6,556 nucleotides of DNA from Methanosalsum sp. (GTDB lineage: Archaea > Halobacteriota > Methanosarcinia > Methanosarcinales > Methanosarcinaceae): assembly GCA_007127385.1 (NCBI GenBank), contig SKZM01000037.1, positions 1 through 6,556 of the forward strand, given 5' to 3'. A program made the translations under genes and the position numbers. Within the stretch, counting starts at the first letter, position 1. Each line of letters opens with the position of its first letter. Of the stretch, positions 1 to 6,012 are shown one piece after another. Below the pieces are notes generated by a model that did not search any database, was not told where the DNA came from, and saw nothing but the letters and a program-made list of their open reading frames with translations.

Positions 1-1067
1 ATATCTTCTACATCATCATTTGTACGATCCTTTAGACCATACATTATCTTCTCATTGGTTGCAATCACAGGCATTGAAAGTTCCTTTGCCTCTCTGAGAA
101 CATCGGCTCTTACACACTGTTCATCAACAATGATTACATCGGGTACACCAGATCGTATGAACTTAAGTTCCTTTGATATAGGGCCGATAACTTTTGATAT
201 CGGGCTCTCACCGCCCTCGGATTTATACCGGCTCATATCAAGGGCAGTACAACAAAGACCACCAAGTTCTATTTCATCGTCAAGGCCCTTTTCATCAATA
301 TAGTCAATTATATGTGTAACTGCCGCTACATTGTGCCCGATTGTCAGGACCATAGGTTTATCGGAATCAATGCAGCCCATTCCAAGTTCAGAAAATGATG
401 TATTTTCTTCAGATTTTGGCATATTCAAACATGATATCTGCGCTACATCTGAAACTTCCATCCCCACATGATCTATCATACCACCATGAAGAGCTTTAGA
501 TTCAAAGTCAATTGAAGCTCCTTCCTGACCAACCTGAATAGTTGCAAGTAGTTGTGTCAACTGCTCTTCAACATAATCAAGAGCTTTTTCCAGATCTCCC
601 AGTTTTTCAGGTTGTGATCCAGTTACCAGCTGAATAATCGGTGTTTTCAGATTGGACGCACCAACATCTATCGGATGATCGGCACCGTATTTGCCTATGA
701 GATAATGAAGCAGATGCCTTCCATGTGCCGAATGTGCCGCTGCACCGGTAATTACCCTCAGGAGGAATTCCCTTGCCTGATGGCTTCCTAGATCTATCCC
801 ACATGCACCTTCCTTGTTTTTGCTCAGATCACATTTACCAAATGTACAGTAACAGCACTGGTCACAGACCGGTGTATATATTGGTTCATACCTGTTAAAT
901 AGCTTGAAATCCCATTCTCTAAGATCTTTAATGCCTGGACAGGGAGTAGGACCAACTGCTTCTTCCACCTCAGCTTCTTTTTCGATGGCACCCACAACAT
1001 TGCCTATAGTAATATGAACATTTTCCAGTTCTTCAATGGAAAATTTTCCAGTTTTAATCTGACTCAT
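1..1067 (-). CDS. cdhA: CO dehydrogenase/acetyl-CoA synthase alpha subunit (CdhA), N-terminal part, cut by window edge
   Basis: This is the large Ni-Fe CO dehydrogenase subunit of the archaeal ACDS complex, which interconverts CO and CO2 and passes electrons to ferredoxin during acetyl-CoA synthesis or cleavage in the cytoplasm. Reading leftward from ATG at 1067, 355 codons stay open to the edge without a frameshift; the family is about 800 residues, so over half lies outside. The cysteine cluster CDQCCYCTFGKC (C68, C71, C72, C74, C79, then C89 in GACG) is the FeS-binding signature of the alpha subunit. H245 in IGHNVA, C273 in GLCCTALD and C318 in DEQCVR sit where the family has C-cluster ligands. 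AGGAG on the minus strand (1079-1083) lies 11 bases before the ATG. The usual operon partners cdhB and cdhC would be expected beyond the left edge. Family assignment is very secure; physiological direction (acetate use or carbon fixation) is not shown. Confidence 0.96.
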   Translation of the reverse strand, partial: MSQIKTGKFSIEELENVHITIGNVVGAIEKEAEVEEAVGPTPCPGIKDLREWDFKLFNRYEPIYTPVCDQCCYCTFGKCDLSKNKEGACGIDLGSHQAREFLLRVITGAAAHSAHGRHLLHYLIGKYGADHPIDVGASNLKTPIIQLVTGSQPEKLGDLEKALDYVEEQLTQLLATIQVGQEGASIDFESKALHGGMIDHVGMEVSDVAQISCLNMPKSEENTSFSELGMGCIDSDKPMVLTIGHNVAAVTHIIDYIDEKGLDDEIELGGLCCTALDMSRYKSEGGESPISKVIGPISKELKFIRSGVPDVIIVDEQCVRADVLREAKELSMPVIATNEKIMYGLKDRTNDDVED

Positions 1068-1437
1068 TGTATATATTTCTCCTTTTGATTTACCATAAAT
1101 TTTTGAAATACTTACCAAGCAAAGATGCGCAAAAATTAAAATTTAGTATTTCTTATAATAGGATTAAATTTATGCCTAGTGTATAGTAACATTGATATAT
1201 AACAGTTTCGCTTAATTGTCATGATTATTACTTACATATTTGATTGCAGTGCTCAAATAATATTTAGCGTGTCAAATGCCCATATCATATATATGCATGT
1301 ACAAAAAGCACAAATTCTTGCATCTGATATTATACATACCTATAAATGCTTTATCTTTTACGAATGAGATTACCCCCCGATAGTAACCAAAAACTATTTT
1401 ATCTGATGTAAGCAGTTGAATTAATGCGGAGGATATT
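1068..1437. promoter_or_regulatory. AT-rich divergent intergenic region between cdhA and the rhomboid gene
   Basis: These 370 bases hold no convincing gene. They lie between two divergent genes and must carry both promoters. Several TATA-like stretches are visible on both strands, including a 10-base palindrome CATATATATG at 1286-1295 and CCTATAAATGC at 1339-1349, whose minus-strand reading (ATTTATAGG) also resembles an archaeal TATA box. A run of six C at 1373-1378 is the only GC-rich patch. In Methanosarcina the cdh operon is known to have a long untranslated leader that affects its expression, so much of this region could be transcribed leader for cdhA. That is inference; I see no defined riboswitch. 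Confidence 0.6.
1341..1347 (+). promoter_or_regulatory. Candidate TATA box for the rhomboid operon
   Basis: TATAAAT preceded by ATACC resembles an archaeal TATA element. A start of transcription about 25 bases downstream would fall near 1370, giving a leader of roughly 65-70 bases before the GTG at 1438. Other AT-rich stretches nearby could serve instead, and the same site read on the minus strand could belong to cdhA. Confidence 0.3.
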
Positions 1438-2268
1438 GTGAGCAAAGAATGTTGGATATGTGGTAAGAAAGATATATTTCCATATAAGTGCAGATATTGT
1501 GGAAAAGAGTTCTGTTCAGATCACAGACTACCTGAAAGGCATGCCTGTGAAGGACTTGAATCTATGAAGAGTGGCTCCTGGAACCAAAAGAAAGTCGAGC
1601 CTGAAGACCTATTCAAAGATGTGTTAAAGCAGGCATCAGTTCAAGTTGGCAAAAGTGCCATAAGGGGAATTGCAATGACAATAAAGAAATCTCTCACAAA
1701 CAGTCCTTCAATTATAATTATTGCAATCTGCATTATTTCATTTATATTTGGGATCATACCAGGATATTTCGACCTGTTTAAATTTGACCCAACGCAGATC
1801 CTAACAAAACCATGGGCAATAATCACCTATATGTTTTTACATGCAGGAGTTACACACCTGTTTTTCAACATGCTGGTATTATTCTTTTTTGGAAGAGAAC
1901 TGGAAAGGCGTGTTGGGAACATTATGTTTTTAAAGGTATTCTTCATATCAGGAATCGTTGCCGCTCTTGGTTACTCATTAACAAGCGATATTTCAATGGT
2001 TGGAGCAAGTGGAGCAATATACGGAGTCTTTGCAGCTGTAGCTCTGCTTGCACCTGACCTGCGAATATATATCTATTTCATCCCTATGAAAATAAAATAC
2101 GCTCTGGTGTTATTTGCAGTTATAGATTTCCTTTTAATTAGTGCCCCTACAATGATTGCACACACCGCACACCTGATGGGGCTTTTTACAGGGCTTTTGA
2201 TGGGATATTATATAAAAAAAGCAGATAAAGAGATAAAATACAGGAAAAGGGGATATTACCGCAGGTGA
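1438..2268 (+). CDS. AN1-type zinc finger / rhomboid intramembrane serine protease
   Basis: A 276-residue membrane protein predicted to cleave other membrane proteins within the bilayer. Residues 5-37 form an AN1-type zinc finger (C5, C8, C18, C21, C26, H29, H35, C37), presumably cytoplasmic. A charged linker follows to about residue 90, then about six hydrophobic segments (roughly 91-110, 126-151, 161-180, 188-205, 218-237, 243-260). The rhomboid hallmarks are present: H135, H140 and N144 in HAGVTHLFFNM, the nucleophile S191 in GASGAIYG, and the partner H245 in AHLMG. The GTG start has GGAGG at 1428-1432, five bases upstream, and the zinc finger begins directly after it, which supports this start. 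The 3' end overlaps or abuts the next gene, implying one operon. Both domains look complete, so the enzyme is probably active; its substrate is unknown. The finger may recruit a substrate or partner (inference). Confidence 0.94.
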   Translation: MSKECWICGKKDIFPYKCRYCGKEFCSDHRLPERHACEGLESMKSGSWNQKKVEPEDLFKDVLKQASVQVGKSAIRGIAMTIKKSLTNSPSIIIIAICIISFIFGIIPGYFDLFKFDPTQILTKPWAIITYMFLHAGVTHLFFNMLVLFFFGRELERRVGNIMFLKVFFISGIVAALGYSLTSDISMVGASGAIYGVFAAVALLAPDLRIYIYFIPMKIKYALVLFAVIDFLLISAPTMIAHTAHLMGLFTGLLMGYYIKKADKEIKYRKRGYYRR

Positions 2269-2269
2269 T
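2263..2269 (+). promoter_or_regulatory. Strong Shine-Dalgarno site inside the end of the rhomboid gene
   Basis: AGGTGAT is an exact match to part of the archaeal anti-Shine-Dalgarno complement (AGGAGGTGAT). It lies four bases before the TTG at 2274 and itself contains the GTG (2265-2267) and the rhomboid TGA stop (2266-2268). This favours TTG 2274 over the overlapping GTG as the start of the next gene and suggests coupled translation. Confidence 0.6.
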
Positions 2270-2273
2270 TACT

Positions 2274-2684
2274 TTGACAGATCAAAAAAGTCACCTCAAA
2301 AAATATTATCCAAAACCAGATGAAAATGAAGAAATTCCGATACAGGTTCTTGGACGTGAAAATAAAATCGCAGGGTGGTCTCCAGACCTGAGAAAAACAG
2401 TATATTTAGATGACACAGATAAGGAGGAAGGATTAAAACGTATTCGTGAAGTTACACTCCTTAAAGTTTATAACTGGTATTCAAATCGCGAAAGTTTAAT
2501 CGAGTTATCCAAAAAAGAAAATTCACAGCTTGAACATATACTGGAAAAGTTCTCGCAGGATGGAGGGGAGATCAGGTATACTCGTAAAAAGATTAAAAAA
2601 CGTATGGTCAACTATTTCAGACTTGAAAAATCTTCCATACCATGCAGAAAAATTGAAAGAAGGATACTTGCAGATAAGTTGTAG
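2274..2684 (+). CDS. Small basic hypothetical protein, second gene of the rhomboid operon
   Basis: I do not recognise this family. From TTG 2274 the protein is 136 residues; from the in-frame GTG at 2265, which overlaps the rhomboid stop by four bases, it is 139. The TTG is preferred because of the AGGTGAT at 2263-2269. The protein is soluble in appearance, with no membrane segment or signal peptide. The N-terminal third (about residues 15-50) contains GWSPDLRKTVYLDD, then comes a charged, probably helical stretch, and the last 40 residues are very rich in Lys and Arg (IRYTRKKIKKRMVNYF). Codon use and composition match the neighbours, so I take it as a real gene. Tight coupling to the rhomboid gene suggests a related role, perhaps as regulator or nucleic-acid-binding partner, but this is context only. 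Confidence 0.75.
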   Translation: MTDQKSHLKKYYPKPDENEEIPIQVLGRENKIAGWSPDLRKTVYLDDTDKEEGLKRIREVTLLKVYNWYSNRESLIELSKKENSQLEHILEKFSQDGGEIRYTRKKIKKRMVNYFRLEKSSIPCRKIERRILADKL

Positions 2685-2698
2685 CGTTCTCAAATTAA

Positions 2699-2704
2699 TT
2701 TTTT
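2699..2704 (+). terminator. Candidate T-run terminator after the rhomboid operon
   Basis: Six consecutive T, within TTAATTTTTTG, begin 15 bases after the TAG of the small gene. Archaeal transcription often ends at T-runs without a hairpin, and a new promoter-like box follows before the next gene. The run is short, so this is tentative. Confidence 0.35.
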
Positions 2705-2736
2705 GATAAAATAAGCAATTTAGATATTATGATAAG

Positions 2737-2745
2737 TATTTATAG
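2737..2745 (+). promoter_or_regulatory. Candidate TATA box for the NYN-domain gene
   Basis: TATTTATAG resembles the archaeal TATA consensus. It predicts transcription starting around 2765-2770, at or just after the TTG at 2764. That weakens the TTG as the true start unless the message is leaderless. Confidence 0.4.
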
Positions 2746-2763
2746 CGTGTTAGATATATTTAA

Positions 2764-3315
2764 TTGTATATTGGAAAATTTATAGGATGTGAAATTATAA
2801 AACCCGTTAAAACCGGATTTAGTTCCATTGTCAAATACCTGAGCACAAAAAAAGAGCATGGTAGGCGAAGTATAGGGTTGCTTGTAGACGGACCTAATGT
2901 TCTCAGAAAAGAATTCGATGTCAATCTTGAAGAGATAAGAACTGTGCTTACAGAGTATGGGAATGTGAAGATAGGACGCGTATTCCTGAATCAATATGCA
3001 TCCAATAAATTGGTTGAAGCGATTGAGAACAATGGTTTTGAACCTATAATTTGTTCCAGTGATGTCGATGTAAGACTTGCGGTTGAAGGAATGGAACTGG
3101 TATTTAATCCCAATATTGACACTCTCGCCCTCGTTACCAGAGACGCTGATTTTAAACCTCTATTAAATAAAGCAAATGAAAATGGAAAAGAAACAATTAT
3201 TTTTGGAGTTGAACCAGGTTTTTCCTCTGCATTAAGAAATTCTGCCGATTATGTTATAATAATAGGACAGGATCATTCAGTTCAGGATAATGAAATTGAA
3301 GTCGAGCAGCAGTAA
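2764..3315 (+). CDS. NYN-domain (PIN-like, LabA/DUF88 type) putative nuclease; start uncertain
   Basis: A 183-residue reading frame from TTG 2764 covering a whole NYN domain, a PIN-like fold that in characterised relatives cuts RNA with divalent metal held by conserved acids. Visible features, numbered from the TTG: a first strand with LLVDGPN (D42, N45) at 39-45, D100 and D102 before RLAVEGMEL, and TRDADF with D127 and D129. These are the expected acidic positions, so catalysis is plausible. It resembles a conserved archaeal family of about 160 residues. There is no ATG near the N-terminus. A Shine-Dalgarno-like GGATGTGA at 2785-2792 precedes ATT 2794 and ATA 2797, so the real start may be a rare codon there, giving about 172-173 residues. 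It appears to be its own transcription unit and converges with the homocitrate synthase gene. The substrate RNA is unknown. Confidence 0.88.
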   Translation: MYIGKFIGCEIIKPVKTGFSSIVKYLSTKKEHGRRSIGLLVDGPNVLRKEFDVNLEEIRTVLTEYGNVKIGRVFLNQYASNKLVEAIENNGFEPIICSSDVDVRLAVEGMELVFNPNIDTLALVTRDADFKPLLNKANENGKETIIFGVEPGFSSALRNSADYVIIIGQDHSVQDNEIEVEQQ

Positions 3316-3339
3316 CTCATAGAAGTAATCTCCCATAGC

Positions 3340-4509
3340 TTATACTTTCTTGATCCTCTTTATAAAATCCTCAAGCCTGTTTCTTGGAATTCCTTTTTTG
3401 GCTTCAGTACAGTTCTTAACTCTTTCAATTAGCAGATTAAGTTCCTCTTCCTCCAGCGAGTAGCCCATATCCTTCACGATTCCTTTCAATGCCTTCATTC
3501 CTGTATGTTTGCCAGCAATAAGATTTCTTTTTCCGCCAACAATCTCAGGTGAGAATAATTCATAGGTTCGTGGATCTTCAAGTATCGCCATTACATGTAT
3601 TCCAGATTCATGTGAAAAGGCATTCTTCCCAACAATTGCCTTATTAGCTGCAACCTGAACATTAGAATACTCCTGCACCAGATCAGATATTTTTTTTATA
3701 TTTCTGGTATTGTATTTTTCAATACCATACTGGACCATCAGGGATAGAAGAACCTCTTCAAGAGCAGCGTTTCCTGCTCTTTCTCCGATTCCATTTACAG
3801 TTGTATGTAGTTGTTTAGCACCAGCTTCAGCGGCTGCCAGTGTATTTGCAGTTGCCAGTCCCAGGTCATTGTGACAATGGATACAAACTGGGGTCTTGAT
3901 CTCTTTTTTTATTTCGCTTACAAGATAATATGCTGTGGATGGATTCAAGATCCCAATCGTGTCTGCTATACTGACATAATCAACTCCGTAATCCTCAGCT
4001 GTCAGAAAAGCTTTTTTAAGTACAGAAATATCAGTTCTCGTAGCATCCTCTGCTGCAAACCTTACAGAAAGACCGTGATCCTTTGCATATTCAATAGTGT
4101 TGAAGGCGCAGTCAGTTATTTCTTTGCAGCTTTTGTGATATTTATGCTTAAGGTGAAGATCAGACATAGCTACAAATATACTCACCATATCCACATTACA
4201 ATCAATGGCAGAATCAACATCTGCAATCAATGCTCGGGAAAGGCAGCAGGTTCTTGCATTAAGCCCCATACCAGAAATTTCTTTAACAGTATCTTTTTCA
4301 GCTGCAGAAACAACTGGAAATCCGGCTTCGATAATCTCAACACCAATCTCATCCAGTTCACGGGCAAGAGTAGTTTTTTCCTCCCTGGTGAATACAACAC
4401 CAGGCGTCTGTTCGCCGTCCCTTAGTGTAACATCACATATTTCAATATCTTCCGGAGTACTGGACACAAATTTAATAAATTCATTTCGGGAATAATATTC
4501 GTTGAGCAT
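3340..4509 (-). CDS. aksA: Homocitrate synthase-family enzyme (probable AksA, coenzyme B pathway)
   Basis: This enzyme condenses acetyl-CoA with a 2-oxo acid. In methanogens AksA uses 2-oxoglutarate and its longer homologues to build the chain of 7-mercaptoheptanoylthreonine phosphate (coenzyme B). Visible motifs, numbered from the TTG at 4545: DVTLRDGEQTPGV (38-50; D43 is the expected metal ligand), IEAGFP (72-77), HCHND (223-227; H223 and H225 metal ligands), NGIGERAGNAALEE (251-264) and HESGIH (312-317). I choose ATG 4509 (389 residues) because AAAGGA lies 9 bases before it; the upstream TTG at 4545 would add 12 residues. The protein lacks the C-terminal LeuA regulatory domain, which argues against 2-isopropylmalate or citramalate synthase. 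A NifV-type homocitrate synthase for nitrogenase is the main alternative, but no nif gene is in view. It follows larB on the same strand after 91 bases. Confidence 0.82.
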   Translation of the reverse strand: MLNEYYSRNEFIKFVSSTPEDIEICDVTLRDGEQTPGVVFTREEKTTLARELDEIGVEIIEAGFPVVSAAEKDTVKEISGMGLNARTCCLSRALIADVDSAIDCNVDMVSIFVAMSDLHLKHKYHKSCKEITDCAFNTIEYAKDHGLSVRFAAEDATRTDISVLKKAFLTAEDYGVDYVSIADTIGILNPSTAYYLVSEIKKEIKTPVCIHCHNDLGLATANTLAAAEAGAKQLHTTVNGIGERAGNAALEEVLLSLMVQYGIEKYNTRNIKKISDLVQEYSNVQVAANKAIVGKNAFSHESGIHVMAILEDPRTYELFSPEIVGGKRNLIAGKHTGMKALKGIVKDMGYSLEEEELNLLIERVKNCTEAKKGIPRNRLEDFIKRIKKV

Positions 4510-4577
4510 TCTATCTGTTCCTTTAAGAGTCAACTGAGTAAGCAATAAAATGACTTATGTAAGAAAATAAAATAGGA

Positions 4578-4586
4578 CTATATGTA
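4578..4586 (-). promoter_or_regulatory. Candidate TATA box for the homocitrate synthase gene
   Basis: The minus strand here reads ACATATAGT inside the AT-rich gap between larB and the homocitrate synthase gene. Transcription would start near 4555, giving a leader of about 45 bases. The 91-base gap itself supports a separate promoter, though read-through from larB cannot be excluded. Confidence 0.28.
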
Positions 4587-4600
4587 GTTTATGAATATAA

Positions 4601-5377
4601 TCAAGTATTTTTTTTGCTCTCTGCAACCATATTTGCAATCCGTGCTGCAAGAGCACCTGCAACAAAGCCAGCATCTATATTAACAACACCAATAATCGAA
4701 CAGGACTGCAACATTGATAAAAGAGCAGCTTCTCCTTTTCCACCCGCACCATAACCTGTAGACACAGGAACTCCGATTACAGGAACATCGATTAAACCAG
4801 AAACAACCGCAGGAAGCGTTCCTTCTCTCCCAGCTGCAACTACCACCGCATTGACCTCTCGGTCCCTGAACTTTGAGATTTCAGGATAGAGGCGATGGAT
4901 ACCTGCAACACCCACATCATACGCACTTATAACAACACAGCCCATTTCCCGGGCAACAATGCAGGCTTCTTCTGCCACTCCAATATCAGCAGTGCCAGCA
5001 GAGATAACGCCGACCACCCCACCTGTTTTTTTTACAGGAGTACCATCACTAATGACGAAAGATCTTGATTTTGGAGACCATTCTATATACTGCGGATTAA
5101 ATGATTCATGAATTTTCTCATAATGTATATCAGATACCCGAGTTACAATCACCCGACCTGTGTGTTCCAGATGGACCCTGACAATCTCTACAACATCTTC
5201 CGGTGTTTTTCCTTCTGCAAGGATAGCTTCGGGATAACCTGTCCTGTAAAGTCTGTGAGTATCTGCCTTTGCAATCTCCAAAACCGGTGCAAAACCCAGC
5301 GACTGGATCTGTGATGAAGCACCCTCTATATCCAGATTCCCTTCCTGTAATTTTTGTAAGATTTTTTTCAGTTCCAT
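4601..5377 (-). CDS. larB: LarB, pyridinium-3,5-biscarboxylic acid mononucleotide synthase
   Basis: LarB carries out the first step of nickel-pincer nucleotide synthesis: it carboxylates and hydrolyses nicotinic acid adenine dinucleotide to the biscarboxylate mononucleotide and AMP, using CO2. The cofactor serves lactate racemase and related 2-hydroxy-acid racemases and epimerases. The protein has 258 residues, normal for the family. A helical N-terminal part carries HRLYRTGYPE (41-50) and GKTPE; from about residue 120 comes the PurE-like domain with SAGTADIGVAEEA (126-138), DVGVAGIHR (154-162), AAGREGTLPAVV (181-192) and SMLQSC (221-226). C226 aligns with the cysteine described as the covalent catalyst in the Lactobacillus enzyme. 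The ATG at 5377 is 19 bases after the NAD kinase stop, so the two were probably one transcript. No larA, larC or larE is in view. The kinase fragment's truncation may have removed larB's normal promoter. Confidence 0.94.
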   Translation of the reverse strand: MELKKILQKLQEGNLDIEGASSQIQSLGFAPVLEIAKADTHRLYRTGYPEAILAEGKTPEDVVEIVRVHLEHTGRVIVTRVSDIHYEKIHESFNPQYIEWSPKSRSFVISDGTPVKKTGGVVGVISAGTADIGVAEEACIVAREMGCVVISAYDVGVAGIHRLYPEISKFRDREVNAVVVAAGREGTLPAVVSGLIDVPVIGVPVSTGYGAGGKGEAALLSMLQSCSIIGVVNIDAGFVAGALAARIANMVAESKKNT

Positions 5378-5396
5378 GGTGTTGATCCATAGTTAA

Positions 5397-5918
5397 TTAT
5401 ATTAGTTTATCTTGAACTTTTTCATAGAAGCTGACCACAGAAGATTTAACAAATCGTGCAGGGTTCTTCGCTTCTGTAAGTGTTACCACATCATTTTCTG
5501 TTATGCTATAAGTGTACTGCCCATCAATCACAATAGCCGCTTTTTTCTCAGGTATTGTAAGTCTTATTTTTAAAATCGAATCTGCAGGAACGACCCATGG
5601 TCTTGCAGATAATTTAAATGGTGCAAGAGGAACAATTACCGCAGCATCCACCCGGGGATCAATGATCGGACCACCAGCACTCATGGCATATGCAGTCGAC
5701 CCTGTAGGTGTAGCAAATACAACACCATCAGCTCGCAATTCTTCCATTTCGTATTCATCAACCATGATCTTGAAAGTTAATATCTTTGCAGGCCTGGCCG
5801 TGATCAATACTGCTTCGTTTGTAGCTGAGGGAAGTTTTTGTCCGTTGAATGTAACATCCAGGCGTATCCTTTCATGATAAGTGAAACCTTCAAGTATTTT
5901 TTCTATAGTAATTATAGC
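5397..5918 (-). pseudogene. nadK: NAD kinase, C-terminal fragment lacking the catalytic N-terminal part
   Basis: NAD kinase makes NADP from NAD with ATP or polyphosphate. About 173 residues of clear kinase sequence are present, reading leftward from about 5918: EKILEGFTYHERIRLDV, the ATNEAVL segment, ATPTGSTAYAMSAGGP, FKLSARPW and VIDGQ. These are the C-terminal beta-sandwich and NAD-binding motifs, highly like Methanosarcina-type enzymes. The family is about 270-290 residues; roughly the first 100, including the GGDG catalytic loop, are missing. Upstream the frame continues through a few unrelated codons to TAG at 5949-5951, and no frame between there and 6012 resembles the missing part. No ATG start is available upstream; TTG 5807 or ATG 5765 would give still shorter proteins. 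The fragment is not expected to be active. No internal frameshift is seen, so the break is recent or the junction is artificial. larB lies 19 bases downstream. Confidence 0.88.
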
Positions 5919-5962
5919 ATATCCCGTTTTATGTTGTGGTATTAACCCCTATTTTTGAGCTG

Positions 5963-5977
5963 TTATATGTTATAATT
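5963..5977 (+). promoter_or_regulatory. Candidate TATA element for the glycyl radical enzyme gene
   Basis: TTATATG followed directly by TTATAATT forms an AT-rich box. Transcription starting about 25 bases downstream would fall at about 5990-5998, just before the Shine-Dalgarno at 6001-6005. Spacing fits an archaeal promoter, but the stretch would also suit a bacterial -10 element, which matters if the gene is foreign. Confidence 0.35.
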
Positions 5978-6000
5978 GTATTCATTACGGGGCACTAAAT

Positions 6001-6005
6001 GGAGG
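6001..6005 (+). promoter_or_regulatory. Shine-Dalgarno deciding the start of the glycyl radical enzyme
   Basis: GGAGG lies seven bases before ATG 6013, which opens the long frame. The nearer ATG at 5999 is in another frame that is only 60 codons long and overlaps this site. Confidence 0.7.
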
Positions 6006-6012
6006 ATTTTCG

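Noticed and set aside
55..303. An 82-codon open frame on the plus strand
   Set aside because: It is antisense to cdhA, whose frame is continuous and carries the metal-ligand residues.
607..804. A 65-codon minus-strand frame within cdhA
   Set aside because: It is an out-of-frame reading of the cysteine-cluster region; the true frame gives GACG and the following conserved residues.
1286..1298. Palindromes CATATATATG and ATGCAT as an operator
   Set aside because: Short alternating AT palindromes are expected by chance in such AT-rich sequence and there is no second copy to support a binding site.
3811..4425. A 204-codon open frame on the plus strand
   Set aside because: It is wholly antisense to the homocitrate synthase gene, which has family motifs along its length; the antisense product is Cys/Ser-rich and resembles nothing.
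5397..5807. NAD kinase as a complete 136-residue protein starting at TTG 5807
   Set aside because: Kinase homology continues in the same frame about 37 codons upstream of the TTG, so this is not the native start, and the product would still lack the catalytic loop.
5512..5877. A 121-codon open frame on the plus strand
   Set aside because: It lies antisense to the conserved NAD kinase motifs and owes its length to them.
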